Shown: piece after piece, positions 43,967-52,775 of the stretch
How the letters are laid out: each line of letters begins with the position of its first letter
How positions within the stretch are numbered: the stretch's first letter is position 1
Source: RGIG9115 sp045644665
Lineage (GTDB): Bacteria > Bacillota > Clostridia > UBA1381
DNA length: 64,000 nt
NCBI GenBank assembly: GCA_045644665.1
Contig: JAZRHH010000023.1
Location: forward strand, 1-64,000
Direction of reading: 5' to 3'
Program-made: the position numbers and the translations under genes
Notes under the pieces: model-generated
What the model saw: the letters and a program-made list of their open reading frames with translations, nothing else
Told to the model about the DNA's origin: nothing
Databases searched by the model: none

Positions 43967-44251
43967 ATGAAAATTAAACCATTAGCCGACAGAGTTGTTA
44001 TCAAGATGTGCGAAGCAGAAGAAACAACAAAAAGCGGAATTATTCTTACAAACGCCGCAAAGGAAAAGCCTCAGATTGCTGAAGTTGTTGAGGTAGGCCC
44101 AGGCGGAATTGTAGACGGCAAAGAAATTGTAATGACAGTTAAAAAAGCTGACAAAGTACTTATTTCCGACTATGCAGGAACAAAGGTTAAATTAGACGGC
44201 GAAGAGTATGTTATTGTAAAGCAAAACGACATACTTGCAATTGTAGAATAA
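43967..44251 (+). CDS. groES: Co-chaperonin GroES
   Basis: The 94-residue heptameric lid of the GroEL chamber. MKIKPLADRVVIK is the family N-terminus, and the mobile loop (about 18-33, SGIILTNAAKEKP) precedes VGPGG and the DYAGTKVKLDGEEYVIV end. AAGGAGG with ten-base spacing fixes the ATG at 43967. Under CIRCE control. 22 bp gap to groEL. Confidence 0.98.
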   Translation: MKIKPLADRVVIKMCEAEETTKSGIILTNAAKEKPQIAEVVEVGPGGIVDGKEIVMTVKKADKVLISDYAGTKVKLDGEEYVIVKQNDILAIVE

Positions 44252-44273
44252 TCAGGTAGGAGAGTGAAATATT

Positions 44274-45896
44274 ATGGCAAAGCAAATTAAATACGGAGAA
44301 GAAGCAAGACACGCTCTTGAACGTGGTATAAATCATCTTGCAGATACAGTTAAAATCACACTTGGTCCAAAAGGAAGAAACGTTGTTCTTGACAAAAAGT
44401 TCGGCGCTCCCCTTATAACAAACGACGGTGTTACAATTGCAAAGGAAATTGAGCTTGAAGACCCATTTGAAAACATGGGTGCACAGCTTGTAAAGGAAGT
44501 TGCAACAAAAACAAATGACGTTGCAGGTGACGGTACAACAACAGCTACTTTACTTGCACAGGCTCTTATCCGCGAAGGACTTAAAAACGTTACAGCCGGC
44601 GCAAACCCTATGATTGTAAGACGTGGAATTCAAGGCGCTGTTGATGCAGCAGTTAAGGAAATTGTTGCAAACGCTAAAAAAGTAAACGGTAAGGCAGATA
44701 TTGCAAGAGTTGCATCTGTTTCTGCTGCAAACGAAACAATAGGCGAGCTTATTGCTGACGCTATGGAAAAGGTTACTGCTGATGGTGTAATCACAGTTGA
44801 GGAATCAAAAACTGCCGAAACATACAGCGAGGTTGTAGAGGGTATGCAATTTGACAGAGGCTACATCTCTCCATACATGGTAACAGACACAAACAAAATG
44901 GAAGCTGTTATTGATGACGCCTATATACTTATCACAGACAAAAAGATTTCAAACATTCAGGAAATTCTTCCTGTACTTGAGCAGCTTGTTCAGTCAGGCA
45001 AAAAGCTTGTTATAATTGCAGAGGATGTAGAGGGCGAAGCTCTTGCAACACTTATTGTTAACAAGCTCAGAGGTACATTTGTGGCAGTTCCGGTAAAAGC
45101 TCCGGGATTTGGCGACAGAAGAAAGGAAATGCTCCGTGACATTGCTATTTTAACAGGCGGTCAGGTAATTTCTGACGAACTCGGTCTTGAGCTTAAGGAC
45201 ACAACAGTTGACCAGCTTGGACGTGCAAGACAAGTAAAAATCCAAAAGGAAAACACAATTATTGTTGACGGCGCAGGTAACCCTGACGCAATTGAAGCTA
45301 GAATTGGCGAGATAAAGGCAGCTATTTCTGTTACAACATCAGACTTTGACAGAGAAAAATTGCAGGAAAGACTTGCAAAGCTTTCAGGCGGTGTGGCTGT
45401 TATTAAGGTTGGTGCTGCAACAGAAACAGAAATGCAGGAAATGAAGCTCAGAATCGAAGACGCTCTTGCTGCAACAAAGGCTGCTGTTGAAGAAGGTATA
45501 ATCGCAGGCGGAGGAACAACATACATTAATGCAATCCCTGCTGTTGAAAAGCTTTTAAAAGAAACAACAGGCGACGAAAAAACAGGTGTACAAATCGTAC
45601 TCAAGGCTTTGGAAGAGCCTGTTAAGCAAATCGCTGCAAATGCAGGTCTTGAAGGCTCTGTTATAGTTGACAAGGTTAAGGACCAAAAAGCAGGCGTTGG
45701 CTACAATGCTCTTACAGACGAATATGTTGATATGATAAAAGCAGGTATTGTTGACCCTGTTAAGGTTACAAGAAGCGCACTTCAAAACGCAGCAAGTGTT
45801 GCAAGTATGGTGCTCACAACAGAAAGCCTTGTAACTGACCTTCCTGAACCTGAAAAGGCTGCTATGCCTGATCCATCTATGGGCGGAATGTACTAA
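44274..45896 (+). CDS. groEL: Chaperonin GroEL
   Basis: The 540-residue ATP-dependent folding chamber. LGPKGRNVVL near residue 30, the GDGTTTAT nucleotide motif at about 85-92 and AAVEEGIIAGGG near 405 are all present. It ends in the short tail DPSMGGMY rather than long GGM repeats. Follows groES in the classical order, and ends with a terminator at 45941. No unusual feature. Confidence 0.98.
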   Translation: MAKQIKYGEEARHALERGINHLADTVKITLGPKGRNVVLDKKFGAPLITNDGVTIAKEIELEDPFENMGAQLVKEVATKTNDVAGDGTTTATLLAQALIREGLKNVTAGANPMIVRRGIQGAVDAAVKEIVANAKKVNGKADIARVASVSAANETIGELIADAMEKVTADGVITVEESKTAETYSEVVEGMQFDRGYISPYMVTDTNKMEAVIDDAYILITDKKISNIQEILPVLEQLVQSGKKLVIIAEDVEGEALATLIVNKLRGTFVAVPVKAPGFGDRRKEMLRDIAILTGGQVISDELGLELKDTTVDQLGRARQVKIQKENTIIVDGAGNPDAIEARIGEIKAAISVTTSDFDREKLQERLAKLSGGVAVIKVGAATETEMQEMKLRIEDALAATKAAVEEGIIAGGGTTYINAIPAVEKLLKETTGDEKTGVQIVLKALEEPVKQIAANAGLEGSVIVDKVKDQKAGVGYNALTDEYVDMIKAGIVDPVKVTRSALQNAASVASMVLTTESLVTDLPEPEKAAMPDPSMGGMY

Positions 45897-45940
45897 GAAG
45901 GACTGTTGCCTTTATTAAAGGCATTTAAATAGTCATATTG

Positions 45941-45970
45941 AAAGTCGCAAATAATGCGACTTTCTTTTTT
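45941..45970 (+). terminator. Terminator of groESL
   Basis: AAAGTCGC, loop, GCGACTTT followed by CTTTTTT. A further weak hairpin of A/T runs (45974-46017) lies beyond. Confidence 0.85.
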
Positions 45971-46014
45971 ATGCAAAAAAAATGCACACTTTACTACTTT
46001 ATTCGCGCATTTTT

Positions 46015-46042
46015 TTGTTATGTTTTAATCAAAATATAACAA
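46015..46042. promoter_or_regulatory. Near-perfect 28-bp inverted repeat upstream of pflB
   Basis: TTGTTATGTTTT, 4 bases, AAAATATAACAA (one mismatch). It ends just before the -35 of the pfl promoter, as an operator or activator site would. Half-sites TTGTTA/TAACAA resemble Rex, but the overall length is longer than the usual 18 bp. Confidence 0.5.
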
Positions 46043-46047
46043 GGTTA

Positions 46048-46076
46048 TTGTAAAGTGTATTATTTTGTTGTATAAT
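46048..46076 (+). promoter_or_regulatory. Sigma-A promoter of the pfl operon
   Basis: TTGTAA (46048-46053), 17-base spacer, TATAAT (46071-46076), 39 bp before the pflB ATG. Confidence 0.75.
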
Positions 46077-46114
46077 ATAATGCGGCAAAATGAGGAGAAA
46101 AGGAGAAATCATAA

Positions 46115-47890
46115 ATGAACGACAACAAATATTGGGAAGGTTTTGACAGAGGAACCTGGTCAAAAGAAATAAACGTAAGAAGCTTTATAAGACACAACTT
46201 TACACCATATGACGGTGACGAAAGCTTCCTTGAAGCACCAACACAAGACACTCTTGATTTGTGGGAACAGGTGCTTGAGCTAACAACAAAAGAAAGAGAA
46301 GCCGGCGGCGTTCTTGACATGGACACAGATGTTATTTCAACAATTACATCTCACGGACCCGGATATCTTAATAAGGATAAGGAAAAAATTGTAGGTTTCC
46401 AGACAGACAAGCCTTTTAAGCGTGCGCTTATGCCATACGGCGGTATAAGAATGGCTGAAAAAGCATGTTCAGATAACGGATATAAAATAGATCCGTCTAT
46501 AAAAGAATTCTTTGATGTTCACAGAAAAACACACAATGCAGGTGTTTTTGACGCATACACACCAGAAATGAGAGCTTGTCGTTCAAGCCACATCATTACA
46601 GGTCTTCCTGATGCATACGGACGAGGAAGAATTATAGGCGACTACAGACGTGTTGCTCTTTACGGTGTTGACAGACTTATCGAAGATAAAAAAGAACAAA
46701 AAGAAACTACACGCTCTGCAATGTATTCTGATGTTATCAGAGACAGAGAGGAACTTTCAGAGCAAATAAGAGCTCTCGAAGCATTAAAAGAAATGGCTCT
46801 TAGCTACGGCTATGACATTTCAAAGCCTGCTTCAAACGTAAAAGAAGCTATTCAGTGGCTTTACTTCGGTTACCTCGCTGCCGTAAAAGAACAAAACGGT
46901 GCGGCAATGTCACTTGGCAGAACTTCTACATTCCTTGATATATATTCAGAAAGAGACATTAAAAACGGCACATTTACTGAAAAAGAAATTCAGGAAATGA
47001 TTGACCACTTTATTATGAAGCTCCGTCTTGTAAAATTTGCACGTACTCCTGAATACAACGCACTTTTCTCAGGAGACCCACAGTGGGTAACAGAATCCAT
47101 AGGCGGTATGGCAATTGACGGACGCCACATGGTAACAAAGATGTCTTACAGATATCTTCATACTCTTACAAATCTCGGTCCTGCACCGGAGCCAAACCTT
47201 ACAGTTCTATGGTCAGAAAGACTTCCTGAAAACTTTAAGCGCTACTGTGCAAAGATTTCTATTGAAACATCATCTGTTCAATACGAAAACGATAACCTTA
47301 TGAGATTTACACACGGCGATGACTATGCTATTGCCTGCTGCGTATCTTCAATGAAGGTTGGAAAAGAAATGCAATTCTTTGGCGCAAGAGCAAACCTTGC
47401 AAAGTGTCTTCTTTACGCTATCAACGGCGGTATGGACGAGGTTTCAGGTAAGCAAATTGCACCAAAGTACAGACCTATCACATCAGAGTACCTTGACTAT
47501 GACGAGGTTATAGAAAAGTATGATGAAATGATGAAATGGCTTGCAGGTGTTTATGTTAACACACTAAATATCATCCACTACATGCATGACAAGTACTGCT
47601 ATGAAAAAATACAAATGGCACTCCACGACAAGCATGTAACACGTTGGTTTGCAACAGGTATTGCAGGACTTTCTGTTGTGGCAGACTCACTTTCTGCTAT
47701 TAAGTATGCAAAGGTTAAGGTACTCCGTAACGAAGACGGACTTGCTGTTGACTATGAAGTTGAGGGCGACTTCCCTAAATATGGTAATGACGATGACAGA
47801 GTTGACTCAATTGCTTATGATATAGTTCACAGATTTATGGAACACATCAGAAAAAATCATACCTACAGAAACAGCGTACCAACAACATGA
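46115..47890 (+). CDS. pflB: Pyruvate formate-lyase core (frame closed by an internal TGA)
   Basis: PFL converts pyruvate and CoA to acetyl-CoA and formate by a glycyl-radical mechanism. The 591 residues before the TGA cover most of the PFL barrel, with the catalytic cysteine pair in IACCVSSM (Cys408-Cys409) and the substrate region PEMRACRSSHIITGLPD near 150. The frame continues intact to 48211 (next entry). The TGA at 47888-47890 occupies the position of Ser in the conserved family string VPTxS-ILTITSN, so a TCA to TGA change is the simplest reading. The radical domain is not in this gene at all but follows as a separate one. GGAG RBS seven to nine bases upstream. Confidence 0.9.
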   Translation: MNDNKYWEGFDRGTWSKEINVRSFIRHNFTPYDGDESFLEAPTQDTLDLWEQVLELTTKEREAGGVLDMDTDVISTITSHGPGYLNKDKEKIVGFQTDKPFKRALMPYGGIRMAEKACSDNGYKIDPSIKEFFDVHRKTHNAGVFDAYTPEMRACRSSHIITGLPDAYGRGRIIGDYRRVALYGVDRLIEDKKEQKETTRSAMYSDVIRDREELSEQIRALEALKEMALSYGYDISKPASNVKEAIQWLYFGYLAAVKEQNGAAMSLGRTSTFLDIYSERDIKNGTFTEKEIQEMIDHFIMKLRLVKFARTPEYNALFSGDPQWVTESIGGMAIDGRHMVTKMSYRYLHTLTNLGPAPEPNLTVLWSERLPENFKRYCAKISIETSSVQYENDNLMRFTHGDDYAIACCVSSMKVGKEMQFFGARANLAKCLLYAINGGMDEVSGKQIAPKYRPITSEYLDYDEVIEKYDEMMKWLAGVYVNTLNIIHYMHDKYCYEKIQMALHDKHVTRWFATGIAGLSVVADSLSAIKYAKVKVLRNEDGLAVDYEVEGDFPKYGNDDDRVDSIAYDIVHRFMEHIRKNHTYRNSVPTT

Positions 47891-48211
47891 ATTCTTACAA
47901 TTACATCAAATGTTGTATACGGAACAAACACAGGTGCAACACCTGACGGAAGAAAGAAGGGCGAGCCTTTTGCACCGGGCGCAAACCCAATGCACACAAG
48001 AGATACCCATGGTGCTGTAGCGTCACTTGCTACTGTATCAAAGCTCCCGTTCAAAGATGCACAAGACGGTATTTCAAACACATTCTCAATTATTCCGGGC
48101 GCTCTTGGTAAGGACGACAGAATTTTTGCAGGAGATATAGAAGTAGACCTTGACTGTTCAAACGGAGCATGCTCAAGCCCTACACTTTTTGAAGGACTTG
48201 ACACAAAATAA
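47891..48211 (+). pseudogene. pflB: Remainder of the pflB core frame after the TGA
   Basis: Still in frame, 106 codons: ILTITSNVVYGTNTG, then PDGRKKGEPFAPGANPMHTRD and GISNTFSIIPGALGKDD, all conserved in PFL. After GKDD the sequence leaves the family and ends in a short tail with two Cys (DCSNGACSSP) and a TAA. It stops where an ordinary PFL would go on to the glycyl-radical domain. No RBS or plausible start precedes it, so alone it would not be translated. Sequence conservation up to the TAA points to a recent or artefactual stop. Confidence 0.85.
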
Positions 48212-48236
48212 AAAACTTTTTAAGGAGGACACTATT

Positions 48237-48479
48237 ATGGCAGCAACACAAAATCAAATAGATAATCTCGTATCACTACTTGACGGATATGTAAAAAAAG
48301 GCGGACATCACCTTAACGTAAACGTATTCACAAAGGAAACACTACTTGATGCACAGGCTCATCCCGAAAGATATCCACAGCTTACAGTAAGAGTAAGCGG
48401 ATACGCTGTTAATTTTATAAAGCTTACAAAAGAGCAGCAGGATGAAGTTATTTCAAGAACTTTCCACGATAAAATCTAA
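48237..48479 (+). CDS. Separate glycyl-radical domain of PFL (GrcA/YfiD-like)
   Basis: An 80-residue protein that matches the C-terminal domain of PFL and the E. coli spare part GrcA (YfiD). QIDNLVSLLDGYVKKGGHHLNVNVF leads to the radical loop RVSGYAVNF with Gly55. AAGGAGG with optimal spacing precedes the ATG, so it is a genuine gene. Because the core protein lacks this domain, it should be required for activity rather than be a backup, as it is in E. coli. It overlaps pflA start by one base (TAATG), so expression is coupled. The order core, radical domain, activase is compact. Confidence 0.93.
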   Translation: MAATQNQIDNLVSLLDGYVKKGGHHLNVNVFTKETLLDAQAHPERYPQLTVRVSGYAVNFIKLTKEQQDEVISRTFHDKI

Positions 48480-49225
48480 TGACCGGACGTATTCACTCAA
48501 AAGAAAGCTTTGGCACTGTTGACGGCCCCGGCATAAGATATGTACTTTTTATGCAGGGCTGTCCAATGCGATGCAAATATTGCCATAACCCTGACACATG
48601 GGATATGACAGCAGGCGTAGATATGACCGCAAAAGAGGTAATTGACGAGTATCTTCGCAATTCCTCCTTTTACACAAAAGGAGGAATTACGGTTACAGGC
48701 GGCGAGCCTCTTTTGCAAGTAGAATTTCTGACAGAGCTATTTACTCTTGCAAAGGAATATAATATTCATACATGTATTGATACATCAGGAATTACCTTTA
48801 ATAAAGAAAACAAACCTTACATGGAAAAGCTGGATAAGCTCTTGTCGCTAACTGACCTTGTTATGCTTGATATAAAGCATATAGACTGCGAAAAGCACAA
48901 AGACCTTACAGGCCACAGCAACGTAGCCGTTCTGGAGTTTGCGAAATATCTTGACAGTCTGAATATATCCATATGGGTAAGGCATATAATTATTCCGGGG
49001 ATCACAGATAACAAAGAAAATCTTATAAAGCTTGGGGAATTTATAGGAGCCTTAAAAAATCTCCACGCCCTTGATGTACTTCCCTATCACACAATGGGTG
49101 TACACAAGTACAAGGAGCTTGGCATTGAATATCCCCTTGAAAATGTAGAGGCTCTTTCTGTAAAAGATGCTGAAAAAGCAAAGCTTTATATTATTGAGGG
49201 AATAAAAAAAGTACGAGGAAACTGA
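48479..49225 (+). CDS. pflA: Pyruvate formate-lyase activating enzyme
   Basis: A radical SAM enzyme that abstracts hydrogen from the PFL glycine. The 4Fe-4S motif is CPMRCKYC (Cys28, 32, 35), with SAM-contact motifs TGGEPL at about 78 and DIKH. The 248-residue length is standard. Start ATG overlaps the stop of the radical-domain gene. Three pfl genes therefore share one transcript from 46071. Confidence 0.97.
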   Translation: MTGRIHSKESFGTVDGPGIRYVLFMQGCPMRCKYCHNPDTWDMTAGVDMTAKEVIDEYLRNSSFYTKGGITVTGGEPLLQVEFLTELFTLAKEYNIHTCIDTSGITFNKENKPYMEKLDKLLSLTDLVMLDIKHIDCEKHKDLTGHSNVAVLEFAKYLDSLNISIWVRHIIIPGITDNKENLIKLGEFIGALKNLHALDVLPYHTMGVHKYKELGIEYPLENVEALSVKDAEKAKLYIIEGIKKVRGN

Positions 49226-49245
49226 TTTTTTATTTAAAATCAGTT
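49220..49245 (+). terminator. Possible terminator hairpin between pflA and tRNA-Leu
   Basis: AACTGATTTT and AAAATCAGTT flank a 6-base loop, beginning inside the pflA stop region. There is no downstream T run, and the second arm merges with the tRNA -35 box. Confidence 0.35.
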
Positions 49246-49272
49246 GACAACAATGTTTAATTATGGTATAAT
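49244..49272 (+). promoter_or_regulatory. Consensus sigma-A promoter of tRNA-Leu
   Basis: TTGACA (49244-49249), 17-base spacer, TATAAT (49267-49272). An exact match in both hexamers. Confidence 0.9.
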
Positions 49273-49309
49273 ACTTGCGTTGTTTGAAAATAAAACAGCG
49301 CAAAACCTT

Positions 49310-49398
49310 GCCGATGTGGCGGAATTGGCAGACGCCCGGGACTTAAAATCCCGTGGGAAGAAATTCCCGTACCGGTTCGACCCCGGTCATCGGCACCA
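49310..49398 (+). tRNA. tRNA-Leu (anticodon UAA)
   Basis: The acceptor GCCGATG pairs with CATCGGC; the anticodon loop reads CTTAAAA with UAA in the middle. A long variable arm (GTGGGAAGAAATTCCCGT) marks a type II tRNA such as leucine. TTCGA of the T loop and a genome-encoded CCA end are present. A perfect promoter lies 38 bp upstream. Confidence 0.97.
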
Positions 49399-49440
49399 AA
49401 AAAGAGATAATTTTACTAATAGTAAAATTATCTCTTTTTT
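49399..49440 (+). terminator. Terminator of tRNA-Leu
   Basis: AGAGATAATTTTACT and AGTAAAATTATCTCT form a long stem followed by six T. It also faces the end of the next gene on the minus strand (49456), so it could serve both. Confidence 0.85.
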
Positions 49441-49455
49441 ATTGTTTCATCAGAT

Positions 49456-50358
49456 TTATTTATTTAAAAAATCTATAAGCTGGTTCTTTATTTCTACCAT
49501 TCCCTGCTTGTTAGGATGGTCGCTACGCTTTGATATATCCTGAAGCTTTAATAGCGGAACATCATAATGCTCGCAGATTGTTTCCACAGATTCTATAATC
49601 TCAGGTGAAAGTCCGTTGTTAAGCATAAACACAACATCTGAAGCAGGATAATTCTTCTTCATATAGTCAAATACATATGCAAGTGCAGGACGGAATGTAG
49701 TTAAGTCTGTATCGGTCCAGTCACTATACTTATATTCACCGATTTGTGCTCCTGCCCAAGCATCGTTTGTTGCGCCCTCAACAATTATAAGCTCTGCTTC
49801 TTTTAAGTTTTCAACACGCTTTACATAGCTGAATTCTGTTGAATCAGTTTCACCGGTTCCGTAGCCGTCATAGCAGATAGGTGAACCTGAGTAGGAGTTA
49901 TTCATTACCAATTCAGCACCGTACTCCTGTGCAAACAATTTCATCCAGGTATCATTAACATCCTTAACATCGTTTGGTGTGTTTGCTGAAGTTGGGTACC
50001 ATACTGCGTTTGTAGCGGGCTCAACGAACTCTTTATATGTAGAATATGAATCACCTAAAATTGTAAAGGTTTTATATTTCTTAACCTCTTTTACCTGGTC
50101 TGACTCCTGTTCCCCTTCAGTGTTAATAAGGATAGTGTCATCCTTGAAATCAACCTCAAATCCAACTGCTTCGCCTATATCTCTGAGCTTGAAATATGTA
50201 TAGTCGTTGATATTATAGCCTTCAATATCAGCCTCTTGGTTATTAACCAATACCTTAAATCCGTTCTTTGTTGCCTGGTAAATCTCGTTTGCCAGAACAG
50301 GTGTTGCAACCGCCAAAGCAACAACGATAGCAAAAAGCTTGCTTTTGTTTGTTTTCAT
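49456..50358 (-). CDS. Exported SGNH-hydrolase protein with stalk domain
   Basis: A 300-residue exported protein. The signal peptide ends at about residue 24 (VLA). Residues 25-80 are a short copper-amine-oxidase-type stalk domain (VNNQEADIEGYNINDYTYFKLRDIGEAVGFEV). The SGNH part has GDSYS at about 101-105, a GATND block III at about 195 and the terminal Asp-His pair in DHPNKQG, so the full catalytic set is present. Likely an esterase acting at the cell surface; substrate unknown. Weak AGGAGA RBS upstream of the ATG. Confidence 0.87.
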   Translation of the reverse strand: MKTNKSKLFAIVVALAVATPVLANEIYQATKNGFKVLVNNQEADIEGYNINDYTYFKLRDIGEAVGFEVDFKDDTILINTEGEQESDQVKEVKKYKTFTILGDSYSTYKEFVEPATNAVWYPTSANTPNDVKDVNDTWMKLFAQEYGAELVMNNSYSGSPICYDGYGTGETDSTEFSYVKRVENLKEAELIIVEGATNDAWAGAQIGEYKYSDWTDTDLTTFRPALAYVFDYMKKNYPASDVVFMLNNGLSPEIIESVETICEHYDVPLLKLQDISKRSDHPNKQGMVEIKNQLIDFLNK

Positions 50359-50503
50359 AAACTAAATCTCCTTTTTCTGTTTGATTTCTTTATAAATTTG
50401 TTTTCATCTTCATTTTAACATAACACTCATCTTTTTGCAATAGCTTAAAACGATTTAGGCAAACCATTTTATTTCTCCAAAAAAGCGCTTTTTCTAATAT
50501 AAT

Positions 50504-51265
50504 CTACAAGTTTCCTACATCTGACGGTGCAACACCGTACATTTTTTTAAAGACTTTACTAAAATACAACGGATCACTAAAACCAACGGACAGTGCCACT
50601 TCACTAAAAGTATTAAAATCTCCGCTGTCAATAATACTTCTTGCATGAGACAGCCTTCTGGAAGTAATATATTTTTGAGGGGTCATACCAAACTTTGAAG
50701 CAAATATTTGCCTGAAATATGTATCCGAAATTCCACACAAATGGTGAAGCTTATCAACATTAAAGGAGCAATCATATATGTGTTCCTTCAAATATGTAAC
50801 AGCAGGTTCTATTATATCAAACTTCCGCTTTTCTGAATAGTTTGAATTATCAAGGATAGATATGTATGAAAGCAAGTTATAAAATACAGCCATACACTTA
50901 TATCTTTCTGCCTGAGTACCCAAATTCCACAAATGTGAATAATGATTATTTATATAATCTATATCGCAGAAATTATCCAGAGAATAAAGCCTTGGCTTAC
51001 TATCAATATACTCACTATCAAAATTAATTGACGTGTACACACTTGGTGCAGGAGATAATGTTGTGTACTCATAGGAAATACCTTTAGGAAGAAAAATCAT
51101 CTCCCCTTTTTGCACAGAAATCTTACTATCATAGAAATCATACTCCACTTCACCTGTAGTTCTTATAATAAAAGTATTGTACTTTCTCTTTTCTATTTTG
51201 TTAAATTGCTTACTTACTCTATGAAGAGAAGAAATAATTTTTAAATTTTCTATATCATTAAACAT
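50504..51265 (-). CDS. AraC-family transcriptional regulator
   Basis: A 253-residue AraC-type protein with an N-terminal cupin domain (YDSKISVQKGEMIFLPKGISYEY) and two C-terminal helix-turn-helix motifs; the second is EVALSVGFSDPLYFSKVFKKMYGVAP. Divergent from the MFS gene with a 180-bp gap that contains direct repeats typical for AraC binding. I infer that it controls that operon, probably in response to a small carbon source. Confidence 0.92.
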   Translation of the reverse strand: MFNDIENLKIISSLHRVSKQFNKIEKRKYNTFIIRTTGEVEYDFYDSKISVQKGEMIFLPKGISYEYTTLSPAPSVYTSINFDSEYIDSKPRLYSLDNFCDIDYINNHYSHLWNLGTQAERYKCMAVFYNLLSYISILDNSNYSEKRKFDIIEPAVTYLKEHIYDCSFNVDKLHHLCGISDTYFRQIFASKFGMTPQKYITSRRLSHARSIIDSGDFNTFSEVALSVGFSDPLYFSKVFKKMYGVAPSDVGNL

Positions 51266-51296
51266 CTCTTCACCTCTGCATCATCATATTATACAT

Positions 51297-51325
51297 ATTA
51301 TAGCACTTTATCGCAAAAAAAGCAA
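51297..51325 (-). promoter_or_regulatory. Sigma-A promoter of the AraC regulator
   Basis: TTGCTT (51325-51320), 17-base spacer, TATAAT (51302-51297), 32 bp upstream of its start codon. Confidence 0.6.
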
Positions 51326-51352
51326 TACTTTTTTGATAAAATGCAGTTATAA

Positions 51353-51393
51353 AAATTCCATGTTGTTATATAAATTCCATTTACAAATTTCAT
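51353..51393. promoter_or_regulatory. Direct repeats, probable AraC operator
   Basis: AAATTCCAT at 51353-51361 and again at 51372-51380, and AAATTTCAT at 51385-51393. The first two start 19 bp apart; the third overlaps the -35 of the MFS promoter. AraC-family proteins bind such spaced direct repeats next to the promoter they activate. Confidence 0.55.
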
Positions 51394-51407
51394 ATTATTG
51401 ATATAAT
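51380..51407 (+). promoter_or_regulatory. Sigma-A promoter of the MFS operon
   Basis: TTTACA (51380-51385), 16-base spacer, TATAAT (51402-51407), 39 bp upstream of the ATG. Confidence 0.6.
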
Positions 51408-51445
51408 GTATATTAGAATAGAATTTAGAAACGGAGTGTGCTTTG

Positions 51446-52750
51446 ATGAAAAAGCCGGAATTAAAGACATCAAAATTTGACTACAAATGGGTAATTGCAG
51501 GCGCATGCATGCTTATGATATTTGTAGCCATGGGCTTTTGCAGCTCGCCTAAGGGCTTGTTTATTGGAAAGATAACAGAGGTTTTAGGCATTAAGAGGAG
51601 CTTATTTTCAATAAATGACAGTTGCCGCTTTGTTGCAACTGCAATTATGAATTTGTTCTTCGGAAGCATGGTAATGCGATTTGGTACAAGAAAGCTGATT
51701 GCAATAGGATTTGTATTCTTATCATTATCCTGTTTGGTTTATTCTGTAGCAGAAAGCATTTATGTATTTTATCTCGGAGGAATACTCCTTGGCATTGGCT
51801 ACTCATGGACAAGCACAACAATGGTTGGCTGTGTTATTAATAAATGGTGCAAAGAAAACAAAGGTACCATAATGGGTGTAGTACTTGCTGTAAATGGTAT
51901 AGGCGGTGCCGTTGCTACACAGATTATTTCACCTATCATTTATCAGGAAGGAAATCCTTTTGGTTACCGCAGTGCATACCGTCTTATCGCACTGATAGTT
52001 TTAGTTGCAGGGATTTTGATTGTTTCTCTCCTTCGTGAGAGTCCCAAAGGCATATTAGATTCAAAGCCTGTCGTTTCCAAGAAAAAAAGTAAGGTTCAAA
52101 GCTGGACAGGAATAGAATACTCTGTTCTTACAAAAAAAGCTTATTTTTACGGAGCATTAGTTTGTGTATTCTTTACAGGTATGTGCCTGCAGGGCATCAG
52201 CGGAGTATCTGCAGCTCATATGAAGGATTCAGGACTCGATGCTGCTTACGTTGCAACGGTAGTGAGTTTTCATTCACTGTCTATTACAGTTTCCAAGCTT
52301 CTTATAGGAATTATGTATGATAAGTTTGGACTTAAGATAACAAGTAATGCATGCTCAATAACAGCAGCAATTGTTATGATTATGCTTGCTCTTGTAACAA
52401 ATTCACCATCAGGAAAAATACTGGCAATGTCATATGGTATATTCTCAGCCCTGGCAATGCCTCTTGAAACCATAATGCTTCCAATATATGTAAGCGACCT
52501 TTTCGGACAAAAATCCTTTGATAAAGCTTTAGGTATATTCGTTGCTGTAAACGTAGCAGGCTACGCTGTAGGCACACCGGCTGTAAACTTTAGCTTCGAC
52601 TTACTTGGAAGCTACAAACCTGCACTTTTTATATCATGCATCATAATGGTTTTGGTTACTATCGGAATGAGAATTATAATAAAAACTGCAAAACATGAAC
52701 AAATAGCAGTTCTCGAAAAAGAATCTCAAGCGGTTGCAGAAATCGCATAA
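51446..52750 (+). CDS. Major facilitator superfamily transporter
   Basis: A 434-residue MFS carrier with about twelve helices. The first helix MLMIFVAMGFCSSPKG resembles the OFA (oxalate/formate antiporter-like) group, which moves organic anions. The ATG at 51446 is seven bases after GGAGTG. A metallo-hydrolase gene follows by 25 bp in the same operon, so import of a substrate that is then hydrolysed is a possible role. Confidence 0.88.
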   Translation: MKKPELKTSKFDYKWVIAGACMLMIFVAMGFCSSPKGLFIGKITEVLGIKRSLFSINDSCRFVATAIMNLFFGSMVMRFGTRKLIAIGFVFLSLSCLVYSVAESIYVFYLGGILLGIGYSWTSTTMVGCVINKWCKENKGTIMGVVLAVNGIGGAVATQIISPIIYQEGNPFGYRSAYRLIALIVLVAGILIVSLLRESPKGILDSKPVVSKKKSKVQSWTGIEYSVLTKKAYFYGALVCVFFTGMCLQGISGVSAAHMKDSGLDAAYVATVVSFHSLSITVSKLLIGIMYDKFGLKITSNACSITAAIVMIMLALVTNSPSGKILAMSYGIFSALAMPLETIMLPIYVSDLFGQKSFDKALGIFVAVNVAGYAVGTPAVNFSFDLLGSYKPALFISCIIMVLVTIGMRIIIKTAKHEQIAVLEKESQAVAEIA

Positions 52751-52775
52751 AATAAAAAAATTAAGAGGTGTAATT

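Noticed and set aside
47888..47890. Recoding of TGA as selenocysteine or Trp
   Set aside because: No SECIS-like hairpin was seen, relatives have Ser there, and other genes in the window end with TGA and use TGG for Trp.
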